Origin: Nitrospirota bacterium | GTDB lineage: Bacteria > Nitrospirota > Thermodesulfovibrionia > UBA6902 | Direction: 5' to 3' | DNA length: 47,512 nucleotides | NCBI GenBank assembly: GCA_016214845.1 | Contig: JACRMS010000017.1 | Span: 1 to 47,512, forward strand | In this document: positions 8,848-18,435 of the stretch, in pieces | Position numbering within the stretch: the stretch's first letter is position 1 | Layout of the letters: every line of letters starts with the position of its first letter | The notes under the pieces: model-generated | Told to the model about the DNA's origin: nothing | The model's input: only the letters and a program-made list of their open reading frames with translations | Databases searched by the model: none | Translations under genes and position numbers: made by a program

Positions 8848-9447
8848 CTATAGAGTAAGTTGCTCATAAATCCGCTCTACCTGTTTCTCCGCATCACACA
8901 CGTTCCCGTTATTATTTACAAGGAAGTCCGCGAATTTTCTTTTTCTGCTGATTGCCATCTGGGCGCGGAGCCTTTTGAGCGCCTCGTCTTCTGAAAACCC
9001 TTTGCGGGTCAGCCTGCTTATGGCCAGATCTCTTCTGCAGTAAACGACAACGGTTTTATCAAAGTGTTTTTCATAGCCGGCCTCAAACAGGAGGGGGACT
9101 TCAAAGACGATTAACGCGGAAGGATTTTTCTTCGATATCTTTGACTCTGTCTCTTTCACGGTCTTCAGGACCTGCGGGTGAATTATTTTTTCTATTGCCT
9201 TCCGTTTCTCAGGGTCCGCAAAGATGATCTTTGCCACACGCTGCTTGTTCAATGAAATACCGGAAGACTTTTTTATCAGGACTTCTTCACCAAGGGCGCG
9301 GGCGATCTTTTTTATCGTCTCCTGTTTTTTCAGGATGTCATGGACGAATTTATCAATGTCGAAAGTGTATGCCCCATGTTTCTTGAACAACTGCAGTACA
9401 GTGCTCTTCCCCATTCCGAAATTTCCAGTGAGTCCAATGGTCGGCAT
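8848..9447 (-). CDS. coaE: dephospho-CoA kinase
   Basis: CoaE phosphorylates the 3'-hydroxyl of dephospho-CoA, the last step of CoA synthesis. The 199-residue protein starts MPTIGLTGNFGMGKST, a Walker A P-loop at residues 8-16, and has the lid and adenine-binding pattern FEVPLLFEAGYEK near 110-122, which is typical of CoaE. On its strand an extended -10 element (TGTTATAAT, 9462-9454) ends only six bases before the ATG, and no ribosome site is seen, so the message may be leaderless. coaBC, two steps earlier in the same pathway, lies at 19053-20240. Confidence 0.93.
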   Translation of the reverse strand: MPTIGLTGNFGMGKSTVLQLFKKHGAYTFDIDKFVHDILKKQETIKKIARALGEEVLIKKSSGISLNKQRVAKIIFADPEKRKAIEKIIHPQVLKTVKETESKISKKNPSALIVFEVPLLFEAGYEKHFDKTVVVYCRRDLAISRLTRKGFSEDEALKRLRAQMAISRKRKFADFLVNNNGNVCDAEKQVERIYEQLTL

Positions 9448-9453
9448 ATGTGG

Positions 9454-9462
9454 ATTATAACA
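9454..9462 (-). promoter_or_regulatory. extended -10 element of coaE
   Basis: On the minus strand TGTTATAAT is followed by CCACAT and then the coaE ATG, so transcription would start at or next to the start codon. The -35 region is poor, as is common with extended -10 promoters. The promoter is divergent from the kimA promoter 40 bases away. Confidence 0.5.
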
Positions 9463-9498
9463 AAATACCGCTTCTCAATTCGCCGTATCTCACACCTC

Positions 9499-9527
9499 TT
9501 GACAAACAGTCTTAAGGGGAGTAATTT
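9499..9527 (+). promoter_or_regulatory. promoter of the riboswitch-kimA transcript
   Basis: A perfect TTGACA (9499-9504) lies 17 bases before TAATTT (9522-9527), a weak -10. The predicted start falls immediately before the riboswitch aptamer. Confidence 0.5.
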
Positions 9528-9535
9528 AAAGTCAC

Positions 9536-9667
9536 ATAGCAGCCGAAGTCCTCTCAAAGAGGGGACGCGGGGGACCCAATAAAATTGGGGCGTATTCCAG
9601 AAATGGATAGGGCACTTCCAGGCCCGAGCCCGTCAGCTAACCTCGCAGGCATTTGGAAGGGCATAGG
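9536..9667 (+). ncRNA. cyclic di-AMP riboswitch (ydaO/yuaA type)
   Basis: The leader shows the conserved blocks of the ydaO-type aptamer in order: AGCCGAAG (9541-9548), a short stem, GGGGACCCAAT (9570-9580) with ATTGGGGCGTAT after it, AGGGCACTTCC (9609-9619), then GCCCGTCAGCTAACCTCG (9628-9645) with GCAGGC, and the closing GGAAGG. These match what I recall of the Bacillus and Thermoanaerobacter ydaO RNAs. An intrinsic terminator follows directly, so c-di-AMP binding should stop transcription of the potassium importer downstream. This is the classic target of the class: ydaO itself was renamed kimA. Confidence 0.93.
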
Positions 9668-9676
9668 TCTGAAATG

Positions 9677-9703
9677 AAAACCGCTGCCTGGCGGTTTTTT
9701 TAT
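9677..9703 (+). terminator. riboswitch-controlled intrinsic terminator
   Basis: AAAACCGC (9677-9684) and GCGGTTTT (9691-9698) pair around TGCCTG, and the run of T continues from 9695 to 9701. It sits between the aptamer and the kimA ribosome site, as expected for an OFF switch acting by premature termination. Confidence 0.9.
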
Positions 9704-9732
9704 TTCCCTCCGCTTGCCCCGAAGGAGGAGAA

Positions 9733-11544
9733 ATGTCTCTCAAAAACATTCTCATCGGACAGCCGATCGAGACCATCAGGGAAAAGCACGAGCGCCTGAC
9801 AAAGACGACCGGGCTGGCGGTATTTTCATCAGACGCCATGTCGTCCGTGGCTTATGCGACAGAAGAAATACTCTTTGCCCTCGTACTTGCCGGGACCGCG
9901 ATGCTTCATTATTCGATGCCTGTCGCAGTTGGAATCTCAGCGCTTATCGCAATAGTCGCCATGTCATATTTCCAAACGATCCATGCTTATCCAAACGGCG
10001 GCGGCGCGTATATAGTTGCCAAAGACAACCTCGGCACATATCCCGGTCTTGTCGCAGGCGCTTCTTTGCTTATCGATTATGTGCTGACCGTCACAGTCAG
10101 CGTTTCAGCGGGTATCGCGGCGATAACATCAGCCTTCCCGGCGCTCCAGAATCATAAAATCGCATTATGCATTTTTGCCATCGCCCTCGTAATGATCGGC
10201 AACCTGCGCGGGGTCAGGGAATCAGGAAAGATATTTTCCCTTCCTGCATATATTTTTATAGGTTCGCTGTTTATTCTGATAGGGATGGGCATGTCGAAGT
10301 ATTTCGGTATGCCTCATCCGCCTGCGCCTGAATTCAGAGAAGCGTCTGCAAATATATTGCCGGTCTTTCTTATCCTGAGGGCGTTTGCTTCAGGCTGCGC
10401 TGCGCTTACCGGCATAGAGGCTGTGGCAAACGGCGTTCAGGCGTTTAAGCCGCCGGAGTCAAGGAATGCCGGTGTCACTCTTATCTGGATGGCCTTGATA
10501 CTCGGCTCGCTTTTCATGGGAATAACTTTTCTTGCGGACCACTACGGAATAATGCCGAATGAGAACGAGACCGTGCTGTCACAGGTGGCGAGGGCGGTGT
10601 TCTCGAAGGGCATAATTTATTATGTAATACAGTTTTCAACGTCTTTAATACTTATCCTTGCAGCCAACACTTCATTCGCGGATTTCCCAAGGCTTTCATC
10701 CATCATGGCATCCGACCGTTACATGCCGAGACAGTTAAGCAGCAGGGGAGACAAGTTAGTCTTCTCAAACGGAATACTCATCCTCGGGTTCTTTTCTATC
10801 ATTCTTATCGTGATCTTCAGAGGCGATACACACGCTCTTATACCGCTTTATGCCGTCGGGGTTTTTACGGCATTTACCCTTTCACAGGCCGGGATGGTCA
10901 GGCACTGGATCAAGTTCAAAGGTAAGGGATGGATTAAGAACGTCATAATAAATGGCCTGGGCACGTTTACAACTGCAGTCGTCCTTGTTATCATTGCTTC
11001 AACAAAATTCATGCATGGGGCATGGATCGTGATAATCGCGATACCCGGTCTCGTTTTTTTGACACATAAAATACATCAGCATTATATTTCCGTTGCCGAA
11101 CAGCTTTCTCTTGAAGGCGTTGGCGCAGTAAAGGAATACACCCACCATTCGGTTGTGATCCCCGTGTCGGGAGTTCAGAAGGCAGTGCTGAATGCGATTA
11201 AATATGCCAAGGCGCTGTCAGATGATGTGGTCGCGGTTTATATTTGCCTTGATACCGCGGAGATGGAGAGAGTGCAGCTTAAATGGAAGATTTACGGCAT
11301 GGGAGTCCCGCTTGTGGTCCTGCACTCACCATACCGTTCTGTGATTGAGCCTCTGATGGATTACATAGACGGGATTCGTGAACGATATAAAGACGGCATC
11401 ATTACCGTCATACTGCCGGAGTTTGTGCCGCAGAAGTGGTGGCATCACCTCCTCCATAACCAGACAGCGCTTCTGCTGAAAGGCATTATTCTCTTTAAGA
11501 AAGGAGTGGTGTCTACGAGCGTGCCTCTACACCTGAAGGGGTGA
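9733..11544 (+). CDS. kimA: KimA-type high-affinity potassium importer (APC superfamily)
   Basis: The 603-residue protein is an APC-superfamily transporter with about twelve hydrophobic segments between residues 25 and 440 and a soluble C-terminal domain (about 450-603). Family signs are LTKTTGLAVFSSDAMSSVAY near 22-41, PNGGGAYIVAK near 86-96 and the C-terminal HLLHNQTALLLKG. Bacillus KimA has almost the same length and architecture and imports K+ with protons. The upstream c-di-AMP riboswitch supports potassium rather than amino acids as substrate. The ribosome site AAGGAGGAG is strong. No c-di-AMP synthase is in the window. A generic label would be amino acid permease; I prefer KimA because of length, C-terminal domain and riboswitch. 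Confidence 0.88.
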   Translation: MSLKNILIGQPIETIREKHERLTKTTGLAVFSSDAMSSVAYATEEILFALVLAGTAMLHYSMPVAVGISALIAIVAMSYFQTIHAYPNGGGAYIVAKDNLGTYPGLVAGASLLIDYVLTVTVSVSAGIAAITSAFPALQNHKIALCIFAIALVMIGNLRGVRESGKIFSLPAYIFIGSLFILIGMGMSKYFGMPHPPAPEFREASANILPVFLILRAFASGCAALTGIEAVANGVQAFKPPESRNAGVTLIWMALILGSLFMGITFLADHYGIMPNENETVLSQVARAVFSKGIIYYVIQFSTSLILILAANTSFADFPRLSSIMASDRYMPRQLSSRGDKLVFSNGILILGFFSIILIVIFRGDTHALIPLYAVGVFTAFTLSQAGMVRHWIKFKGKGWIKNVIINGLGTFTTAVVLVIIASTKFMHGAWIVIIAIPGLVFLTHKIHQHYISVAEQLSLEGVGAVKEYTHHSVVIPVSGVQKAVLNAIKYAKALSDDVVAVYICLDTAEMERVQLKWKIYGMGVPLVVLHSPYRSVIEPLMDYIDGIRERYKDGIITVILPEFVPQKWWHHLLHNQTALLLKGIILFKKGVVSTSVPLHLKG

Positions 11545-11565
11545 TTTTCAAAGGCAATCATATCC

Positions 11566-11594
11566 TTGACTTACCTCCATAAGGCTGATAATAT
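11566..11594 (+). promoter_or_regulatory. promoter of rpiB-glyA
   Basis: TTGACT (11566-11571) stands 17 bases before TAATAT (11589-11594), which overlaps a TATAAT at 11592-11597. It lies about 80 bases before rpiB in an AT-rich gap. Confidence 0.5.
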
Positions 11595-11673
11595 AATCTA
11601 CTTTTAGAATATATTTAGCAGCTAAATAGAATCGATAATTCTAATTAACAATTCAATCACTTCTGAGGTATAA

Positions 11674-12123
11674 ATGAAAATAGCAATAGGTTGTGACCAC
11701 GCAGGGGTAGCCATGAAAAATGAGATTACCCCGGTATTAAAAGAGCTTGGCATCGAATGGGAAGACTTCGGCACAAAGACCGAGGAGTCTGTTGATTATC
11801 CCGATTTCGGCGAGCGGGTTTCTGAAGCAGTGTCAAGCGGCAAAATGGAAAGAGGCATTCTTATTTGCGGCACAGGGATCGGGATGTCGATTGTCGCAAA
11901 TAAGTTCCCCGGGGTCAGGGCCGCGTTGTGCAGTGAGGCGTTTTCCGCTACGATGAGCAGGCTGCATAATGACGCTAATATACTGGTGCTGCCCGGCAGG
12001 ATTATAGACGGTCCAACCGCGTCTGAAATAGTTAAGGTATGGTTTACAACTCCTTTTGAAGGCGCGCGCCATCAAAGAAGGCTTGATAAAATAAAGGCGA
12101 TTGAATCGAGGCTGTGCAAATGA
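11674..12123 (+). CDS. rpiB: ribose-5-phosphate isomerase B
   Basis: RpiB interconverts ribose 5-phosphate and ribulose 5-phosphate. The 149-residue length is normal. The start [11 protein letters not shown] contains the Asp-His of the active site, and [14 protein letters not shown] (near 64-77) holds the catalytic Cys and the anion-binding loop. RpiB directly upstream of glyA is a frequent bacterial arrangement. Its TGA overlaps the proposed glyA ATG (ATGA), which suggests coupled translation. Confidence 0.95.
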   Translation: MKIAIGCDHAGVAMKNEITPVLKELGIEWEDFGTKTEESVDYPDFGERVSEAVSSGKMERGILICGTGIGMSIVANKFPGVRAALCSEAFSATMSRLHNDANILVLPGRIIDGPTASEIVKVWFTTPFEGARHQRRLDKIKAIESRLCK

Positions 12124-13373
12124 GGATGACTGAATTGAAGAAGAGCGATCCTGAAATTTATAACGCTATCGTGGAAGAAATCAAACGCGAGAGGGAGAAG
12201 ATAGTCCTTATCGCTTCGGAAAATTACGCGAGCAGGGCGGTGCTTGAGGCGCAGGGCTCCGTGTTTACCAATAAATATGCTGAGGGCTATCCGCACAGGC
12301 GCTATTACGGAGGCTGCGAATACGCAGACATAGTTGAATCCCTCGCCATCGAAAGGGCAAAAGAACTGTTCGGCGCAGAGCACGTCAACGTTCAGCTTCA
12401 TTCCGGCACGCAGGCCAATATGGCTGTGTATTTCTCAGTTTTAAAACCGAAAGACAAAATACTCGGCTTGAGCCTCAGCCACGGCGGGCATCTGTCCCAC
12501 GGCGCTCAGGTAAATTTCTCCGGGCTTATCTATAAAACATTTTCGTACGGCGTGGAAAAAGAAACCGGATTGATTGATTACGACAAGGTAAGAAAGCTGG
12601 CCAAGAAACATAAACCTAAAATGCTCCTTGCCGGCGCAAGCGCATACTCAAGGATAATTGATTTCAACACCTTGTCCGAAATAGCAAAAGAGGTTGACGC
12701 GTATTTTCTTGCCGACATAGCCCATATTGCCGGACTCGTTGCAACAGGCAATCACCCTTCACCTGTGCCCTATGCGGACTTTGTCACTACCACCACTCAC
12801 AAGACGCTTAGAGGGCCGAGGGGCGGAATGATAATGTGCAAGGCGGAATATGCAAAGGCGATTGATAAGATGGTCTTCCCCGGATTACAGGGCGGCCCGC
12901 TTATGCACGTCATTGCGGCAAAGGCAGTTGCATTTAAAGAAGCGATGACCGACGAATTCAAGCGCTATCAACTTCAGATCATCAAGAATGCAAAAGAACT
13001 GGCTGAAGCACTTGTAAGCAGAGGATTCAAAATTATATCCGGCGGCACGGACACTCACTTGATGCTCATAGACCTCACTGGAAAAAACATCACCGGTAAA
13101 GATGCAGAGACCGCGCTGGATTCAGCGGGGATCACTGTAAATAAAAATTCGATACCTCATGACGCTATGCCTGCAACGATAACAAGCGGCATAAGGATCG
13201 GCACCCCGATTGTCACAAGCAGAAAGATGAAAGAGCCGGAGATGGTCGTTATTGCCGATCTTATTTCAAAGGTGCTGGAGGCCCCTCAGGACAGTACCGT
13301 TATCAGTCATACAAGGGACAAGGTCAAAGCATTGTGCAGGAAATTTCCCGTTTATGAGGATATGGAAGAATAA
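12120..13373 (+). CDS. glyA: serine hydroxymethyltransferase
   Basis: GlyA is the PLP enzyme that converts serine and tetrahydrofolate to glycine and methylene-tetrahydrofolate. The cofactor-binding Lys is visible in [15 protein letters not shown] (Lys228 from the chosen start), and IASENYAS near 31-38 and [11 protein letters not shown] near 55-65 are family hallmarks. I choose ATG 12120, which overlaps the rpiB stop as ATGA and has GAGG 8 bases before it. GTG 12114 and ATG 12126 are alternatives. At 417 residues the length is normal. nrdR follows after 28 bases. Confidence 0.95.
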   Translation: MRMTELKKSDPEIYNAIVEEIKREREKIVLIASENYASRAVLEAQGSVFTNKYAEGYPHRRYYGGCEYADIVESLAIERAKELFGAEHVNVQLHSGTQANMAVYFSVLKPKDKILGLSLSHGGHLSHGAQVNFSGLIYKTFSYGVEKETGLIDYDKVRKLAKKHKPKMLLAGASAYSRIIDFNTLSEIAKEVDAYFLADIAHIAGLVATGNHPSPVPYADFVTTTTHKTLRGPRGGMIMCKAEYAKAIDKMVFPGLQGGPLMHVIAAKAVAFKEAMTDEFKRYQLQIIKNAKELAEALVSRGFKIISGGTDTHLMLIDLTGKNITGKDAETALDSAGITVNKNSIPHDAMPATITSGIRIGTPIVTSRKMKEPEMVVIADLISKVLEAPQDSTVISHTRDKVKALCRKFPVYEDMEE

Positions 13374-13401
13374 TTTTCGGAACCCCTCAAAGGTTTAATA
13401 A

Positions 13402-13866
13402 ATGAAGTGCCCCTTTTGCGGACATATAGAAGATAAGGTTATTGACTCAAGGCAGAGTAAAGACGGCGACAGCATAAGGCGCAGACGAGAATGCCTGAAA
13501 TGCGAAGGGCGCTTTACAAGCTACGAAAAGATTGAGAACATCCTTCCCCATGTTATAAAAAAAGACAACAGGAGAGAGTTGTTTGACAGGCAAAAGATAC
13601 TTCAGGGACTTGAAAGGGCCTGTGAAAAAAGGCCTGTCAGCGTGGAAGACCGCGAGACATTAGCGGCAAACATAGAGAAAAATCTCCTTGCATCTGGAGA
13701 AAAAGAGATACCGACCACTCTCATAGGAGAACAGATAATGAACGGTCTTAAAGAAATTGACGAAGTGGCATATGTCAGATTTGCCTCGGTGTACAGGCAG
13801 TTCAAGGACATAAAAGAATTTATGCAGGAAATTAAAGACATTGTCTATAACAGAAAAAAGATTTAA
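13402..13866 (+). CDS. nrdR: ribonucleotide reductase repressor NrdR
   Basis: NrdR senses ATP/dATP and represses ribonucleotide reductase genes. The 154-residue protein has the N-terminal zinc ribbon with C3, C6, C31 and C34 (CPFC and CLKC) and an ATP-cone domain (about 49-139, beginning [16 protein letters not shown]). It follows glyA as in many genomes. No ribonucleotide reductase gene is in the window, so its targets are elsewhere. Confidence 0.95.
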   Translation: MKCPFCGHIEDKVIDSRQSKDGDSIRRRRECLKCEGRFTSYEKIENILPHVIKKDNRRELFDRQKILQGLERACEKRPVSVEDRETLAANIEKNLLASGEKEIPTTLIGEQIMNGLKEIDEVAYVRFASVYRQFKDIKEFMQEIKDIVYNRKKI

Positions 13867-13963
13867 GAGCGTCCGCCTTTTTCAATAAATCTCCCCGGAA
13901 AATTTGTATTTAATATTTTGTCTGGTTTGTCCGAATACTATCATAAAGAAGCTTTCCGTTACC

Positions 13964-13992
13964 TTGACAATCACCAAGGGAAAAGCTATATT
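13964..13992 (+). promoter_or_regulatory. strong sigma-70-like promoter of clpC
   Basis: TTGACA (13964-13969), a 17-base spacer and TATATT (13987-13992) match the consensus at 11 of 12 positions. The clpC ATG is only 17 bases downstream of the -10, so the leader would be about ten bases and the AGGAG ribosome site would sit at the transcript's very start. Confidence 0.7.
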
Positions 13993-14009
13993 AATTTCAG
14001 GAGTCCAAA

Positions 14010-16454
14010 ATGTTCGAAAAGTTTACAGAGAGAGGCAGAAAAGTAATAATCTACGCCCGCGAAGAAGCCGAAAAACGGCAAAATGACTACCTCGGAACAG
14101 AACACCTCCTCCTTGGTCTTCTTAGAGAAGAAGAAAGCCTTCCAATGGTCATCATCAAAAAGATGGGACTTTCCGCAGAAGAGTTGCGCATGGAAGTTGA
14201 AAGGAACCTGCCTACGGGTTCAAACATTCTTACCTTCGGCGACATTCCGTTTACTCCACGGGCCAAAAAGGTGCTTGAACTCGCAGTTGAAGAGGCCAGA
14301 CTGCTGGGGCACAGCTATATCGGAAGCGAACACCTCCTTATAGGATTAATCAGGGAGGAGTCGGGCATTGCCGGTAAAATTCTCAGAAGTCTCGGCGCCA
14401 ATCTCCTTGCGGTCAGACAACTTGCAATAAATCTTTCTACACGTAAAACGCAATCCTCCGCAAAGGACAGAAAAACACATACGCCTGCCCTGGATGAATT
14501 CGGAAGGGACATAACACAACTTGCAAAAGAAGGAAAGCTCGATCCCGTCATTGGCAGAGAGAATGAGATAGAAAGGGTATTGCAGATCTTAGGCAGAAGG
14601 GTGAAAAACAATCCGGTCATTATCGGGGAATCTGGCGTCGGCAAAACAGCTATTGTTGAGGGACTTGCGCAGAGGATCGTTGCGGAAGATATACCTGAAA
14701 ATCTGATTGACAAGAGAATCGTCAGTCTGGATCTTGGCGCATTAATCGCCGGCACGAAATACAGAGGACAGTTTGAAGAAAGACTCAAACTTGTGATGAA
14801 AGAGATCTCACAGTGCGACAACGTAATACTTTTTATAGATGAACTCCATACCCTTATTGGCGCAGGCGCAGCTGAAGGCTCAGTTGATGCTTCAAATATG
14901 CTTAAGCCTGCTTTATCAAGAGGCGAAATTCAATGTATCGGCGCAACAACACCTGACGAATACAGAAAATATATTGAGAAAGACGGCGCCTTTGAAAGAC
15001 GTTTCCAGCCGATATATCTGCAGCCCCCATCGATAGAAGAGAGCGTCAGCATACTCAACGGGCTGAAAAACAGATATGAACTGCATCACAAGGTAAAAAT
15101 TGCGCCTGAGGCTGTCAAGGCATGCGTTAACCTTTCGGACAGATACATAGCGGAAAGGTTCCTCCCTGACAAGGCGATCGACGTAATGGATGAAACCGGG
15201 GCGAGGATAAAACTTAAACGTTTTACAATGCCTCCCGAACTCCGCGAACTTGAGAAAGAACTGAAGCGGCTTAATAAAGAAAAGAACCTTTATGTAAAGC
15301 TCCATGATTTTGAAAAAGGCGCCTCTGTAAAAAGCGAAGAGGACAGGATTAAAAAACTGTACGACAACCTCTATAAAAACTGGCGCGACAATCAGCAGAA
15401 AGATACTCCGACCCTTACTGAGGATGACATCTCATTTACCGTATCAAAGATTACGGGCATCCCTCTTGCCAAGCTTGAGGAAAAGGAATCAGAGAAGCTC
15501 CTTCGTATGGAAGATGATTTGCATAAGAGGATTGTTGCGCAGGATGAAGCAGTAAAGGCCATTGCAAAGGCGATCAGGAGGTCGCGCGCGGGATTGAAGG
15601 CGAGGAAGAGACCGATCGGTTCATTTTTCTTCCTCGGCCCGACAGGCGTTGGAAAGACAGAGCTTGCAAAAGCGTTGACGGAATTTCTTTTTAACGACGA
15701 GAACGCCCTTGTCAAAATAGACATGTCGGAATACATGGAGAGATTCAACGTATCACGGTTAACAGGAGCGCCTCCCGGATATGTCGGTTATGAAGAGGGC
15801 GGACAATTAACAGAAACCGTCCGCAGGAGACCGTATTCAGTCGTTCTTTTTGATGAAATAGAAAAGGCGCATCCCGATGTCTTTAACATTTTACTTCAAG
15901 TGCTTGATGAAGGCGTTCTTACCGATAACCTGGGCAGGAAGATTGATTTTAAAAACACTGTAATTATAATGACGTCCAACGTCGGCACCAAATTCATCCA
16001 GAACGCAACACCACTCGGTTTTCAGCAGACAACTTCCAAGAATATGTATAAGAAAATTAAGGACGCGGTACTCGATGAACTGAAAAACAGATTTAATCCT
16101 GAATTCCTGAACAGGATTGACGATATAGTCGTCTTCCATCCGCTTGAGAAGAAGAACCTGGAGAACATTATAAAATTGCTTATAACCGAGCTTAACAAGC
16201 AGCTTATAGACCAGGATATAGCAATTGAACTTAGCCCCGAAGTTTTAGACTGGTTGATTGATAAAAACTACCAGCCTTCTTACGGGGCGAGGCCGATGAG
16301 AAGGGCCATCCAGAGATATATAGAAGATCCTCTGTCCGAAGAAATCCTCAAGGGCAGATTCAAAGATGTAAAAAAGGTCAAGGTCGTTCTTGAGAACGAT
16401 GCCGTCACGTTTGTTGAAAGCGACGTAGAGGCATTGGTTTCCTCTCATAATTAA
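14010..16454 (+). CDS. clpC: ATP-dependent Clp protease ATP-binding subunit ClpC
   Basis: ClpC is an AAA+ unfoldase that feeds proteins to ClpP. The 814-residue protein has two N-terminal Clp repeats (about 1-145, MFEKFTERGRKVI and TPRAKKVLELAVEEA), a first AAA+ domain with Walker A GESGVGKT near 206-213, a middle region with charged coiled sequence (about 410-460), and a second AAA+ domain with GPTGVGKT near 543-550, ending with YGARPMRRAIQRYIEDPLSE. The short middle region identifies ClpC rather than ClpB. No mcsA, mcsB or ctsR genes surround it, unlike in Firmicutes. The strong promoter suggests a separate transcript. Confidence 0.95.
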   Translation: MFEKFTERGRKVIIYAREEAEKRQNDYLGTEHLLLGLLREEESLPMVIIKKMGLSAEELRMEVERNLPTGSNILTFGDIPFTPRAKKVLELAVEEARLLGHSYIGSEHLLIGLIREESGIAGKILRSLGANLLAVRQLAINLSTRKTQSSAKDRKTHTPALDEFGRDITQLAKEGKLDPVIGRENEIERVLQILGRRVKNNPVIIGESGVGKTAIVEGLAQRIVAEDIPENLIDKRIVSLDLGALIAGTKYRGQFEERLKLVMKEISQCDNVILFIDELHTLIGAGAAEGSVDASNMLKPALSRGEIQCIGATTPDEYRKYIEKDGAFERRFQPIYLQPPSIEESVSILNGLKNRYELHHKVKIAPEAVKACVNLSDRYIAERFLPDKAIDVMDETGARIKLKRFTMPPELRELEKELKRLNKEKNLYVKLHDFEKGASVKSEEDRIKKLYDNLYKNWRDNQQKDTPTLTEDDISFTVSKITGIPLAKLEEKESEKLLRMEDDLHKRIVAQDEAVKAIAKAIRRSRAGLKARKRPIGSFFFLGPTGVGKTELAKALTEFLFNDENALVKIDMSEYMERFNVSRLTGAPPGYVGYEEGGQLTETVRRRPYSVVLFDEIEKAHPDVFNILLQVLDEGVLTDNLGRKIDFKNTVIIMTSNVGTKFIQNATPLGFQQTTSKNMYKKIKDAVLDELKNRFNPEFLNRIDDIVVFHPLEKKNLENIIKLLITELNKQLIDQDIAIELSPEVLDWLIDKNYQPSYGARPMRRAIQRYIEDPLSEEILKGRFKDVKKVKVVLENDAVTFVESDVEALVSSHN

Positions 16455-16567
16455 TCAGTCCGGTTAAATTCACCTTCTGTTCATCTTGTTTATTCCGTCC
16501 AGCTTGAGTATTATATACACTTACATTTTTATACTTTAATTTTTGAAACTAATAGTTATAAATCTCT

Positions 16568-17422
16568 ATGCTACCGGAATCAATGACAGGTTATGGAAGA
16601 GGGGTCGTCGGAGCTATCAAAGCTGAGGCCCGTTCGTTCAATCACAAAAATCTTGATATCCAGATCAAGCTGCCATCGTTTTTTTATCAGTATGAAAATG
16701 ATATGCGGAAGATGGTCAAGGAAATGTTTAACCGGGGGCATATTGAAATATACATTACAAAAACAGAAATTGATACGGTCCAGATAAAGATAAACAAGTC
16801 TCTTGCCAAAGGATATTACAACGCGCTTATGTCTTTAAAAGACGAGCTGTCAATAGCGGGAGACATAAATATTAATGTCCTTGCGTCATACAGGGACATC
16901 TTTTGCATGGAAGAGGAAGATGCCGGGACCAATGAGCTTAATGAAGCAGTGAAGCTCGCTTTAGAGGAGCTTAAAAAAATGCGTATTGAGGAAGGCAAAA
17001 ACCTTCTTGAGGATGTTGCTGATAGGGCGCAGCTTTTAAAAAAATATACAAGTCAGATCGAAGACATTAGGAATAAAACTATAGCCGATACAAAGCAAAA
17101 ACTGCATGACAGGCTGAAGGAATTCCTGGCAGACACGGCAATTGACGAGTCGCGGCTGGTGCAGGAAGCCGCTATACTTATTGAGAGGGCAGATATCACG
17201 GAAGAGATCGTAAGGATAAAGAGCCATCTGAGCCATATGGAAGATATGTTGAAGTCCGGCGGTGATACCGTGGGGAAGAAACTGGACTTCCTTGTCCAGG
17301 AATTGAGGAGAGAAGTCAATACAATAAGCTCAAAGACAAACGATGTTGAAGTTACGAATAATACTATTGAAATGAAGCACGAGATTGAAAAGATAAAGGA
17401 ACAGATACAGAACTTGCAGTAG
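16568..17422 (+). CDS. yicC: YicC family endoribonuclease-like protein
   Basis: The 284-residue protein has the YicC N-terminal signature SMTGYGRG (residues 5-12) followed by the usual [17 protein letters not shown], and the C-terminal DUF1732 domain ending with [15 protein letters not shown] and a helical tail. YicC proteins have been linked to RNA turnover and stationary-phase growth. It leads the conserved run yicC-remA-gmk-rpoZ. A 113-base AT-rich gap before it shows no clear promoter. Confidence 0.92.
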   Translation: MLPESMTGYGRGVVGAIKAEARSFNHKNLDIQIKLPSFFYQYENDMRKMVKEMFNRGHIEIYITKTEIDTVQIKINKSLAKGYYNALMSLKDELSIAGDININVLASYRDIFCMEEEDAGTNELNEAVKLALEELKKMRIEEGKNLLEDVADRAQLLKKYTSQIEDIRNKTIADTKQKLHDRLKEFLADTAIDESRLVQEAAILIERADITEEIVRIKSHLSHMEDMLKSGGDTVGKKLDFLVQELRREVNTISSKTNDVEVTNNTIEMKHEIEKIKEQIQNLQ

Positions 17423-17451
17423 ATTGTGAATCCTTAAACAGCGTAGAAGTG

Positions 17452-17517
17452 GTCATTCCCGCAGAAACAGGAATCCTTAATAAAAACCGACCCGGCTTCC
17501 TCATCAAGCGGAATGAC
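17452..17517. repeat. dispersed palindromic element, family A copy 1
   Basis: GTCATTCCCGC at the left and GCGGAATGAC at the right are near-perfect inverted ends, with an inner GGAATCC and GGCTTCC pair. Copies 2 and 3 lie at 25212-25281 and 44363-44448. It occupies the gap between yicC and remA and creates a false N-terminal extension in the remA frame. Confidence 0.85.
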
Positions 17518-17538
17518 AGATCAAAGGAGATAAGAGCA

Positions 17539-17787
17539 ATGAAAAAAGGATTACCGCTTATAAGCATCGGCTTGGGCAATGTTGTATCGGCGTCACGGGT
17601 GATAGCAATTGTGGACCCGGCTTCTTCTCCGATGAAGAGGCTGCGTGAAGAGGCAAGCACAAGGGGAAAACTTGTCGATGCAACACAGGGAAGGAAGACA
17701 CGGTCTATAATTGTTACCGACAGCGATCATGTGATCCTGTCAGCCCTTCAGGTAGAAACTATTACGCAGAGATTTACAGAAGAATAA
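17539..17787 (+). CDS. remA: DUF370 (RemA/YlzA-like) regulatory protein
   Basis: The 82-residue protein begins [20 protein letters not shown] and continues with [15 protein letters not shown] and ATQGRKTRS, as in the DUF370/RemA family, a small DNA-binding regulator of biofilm genes in Bacillus. In other phyla the family is conserved next to gmk with unknown targets. I start at ATG 17539, which has AAGGAGA 8 bases upstream. The in-frame sequence upstream is dispersed repeat, not protein. gmk follows with one base between. Confidence 0.9.
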   Translation: MKKGLPLISIGLGNVVSASRVIAIVDPASSPMKRLREEASTRGKLVDATQGRKTRSIIVTDSDHVILSALQVETITQRFTEE

Positions 17788-17788
17788 A

Positions 17789-18424
17789 GTGGCAAGCGAT
17801 AAAATGGCAGGCAGAAAGCAGAGGCAAGGGACTTTATTTGTCATATCAGCTCCTTCGGGCGCGGGTAAATCAACCCTCTGTCATCAATTGCTCCACAAGG
17901 TTCGCGGGCTTAAGCTCTCTGTCTCCTATACCACTCGCCCTCCGAGAAAGGGAGAGAGAAACGACGTGGATTACACATTTATCAGTCAGAAAAAATTCAA
18001 GAACATGATTAACAGCGGTGAGTTTGCCGAGTGGGCAATGGTTCATGGGAATCTTTACGGGACTTCATTGAAGAGGCTGAAAAAATTGACTAAAGAAGGC
18101 TATGATATAATACTTGATATAGACGTTCAGGGAGCAATGCAGATAAAAAAGAAGTATGACAATGCCGTGTACATTTTTATTTTCCCCCCTTCGATGCGGA
18201 TATTGAAGCAGAGGCTCTTAAATCGCGGAACGGATTCTAAAGATATTATTGACAGGCGTCTTGAAAAGGCAAGGGCGGAGATCACGGGATATAAAAACTA
18301 CGATTATGTTATTATTAACGACAAACTTGAGAAGGCTTATAAAGAGCTTGAGGGCATCATTGTATCAAACAGACTGAAAACTGAAAACATCAGTGATAAG
18401 TGGATAAAAAGTTTAATTAAATAG
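17789..18424 (+). CDS. gmk: guanylate kinase
   Basis: Gmk phosphorylates GMP to GDP. The P-loop is SAPSGAGKST (near 21-30), followed by SVSYTTRPPRKGERNDVDY, the GMP-binding signature, and DIDVQGAMQIKK. At 211 residues it is normal length. The start is uncertain: GTG 17789, almost touching the remA stop, or ATG 17804. Both leave the P-loop intact. It is followed by rpoZ 11 bases later. Confidence 0.95.
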   Translation: MASDKMAGRKQRQGTLFVISAPSGAGKSTLCHQLLHKVRGLKLSVSYTTRPPRKGERNDVDYTFISQKKFKNMINSGEFAEWAMVHGNLYGTSLKRLKKLTKEGYDIILDIDVQGAMQIKKKYDNAVYIFIFPPSMRILKQRLLNRGTDSKDIIDRRLEKARAEITGYKNYDYVIINDKLEKAYKELEGIIVSNRLKTENISDKWIKSLIK

Positions 18425-18435
18425 ACGGAGGTAAC

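Noticed and set aside
17452-17517. Family A repeats as part of a CRISPR array
   Set aside because: Copies are kilobases apart, palindromic and without regular spacers; no cas genes are present.
17449-17538. N-terminal extension of the DUF370 protein ([12 protein letters not shown]...)
   Set aside because: The extension is encoded by the dispersed family A repeat; a good ribosome site supports ATG 17539.
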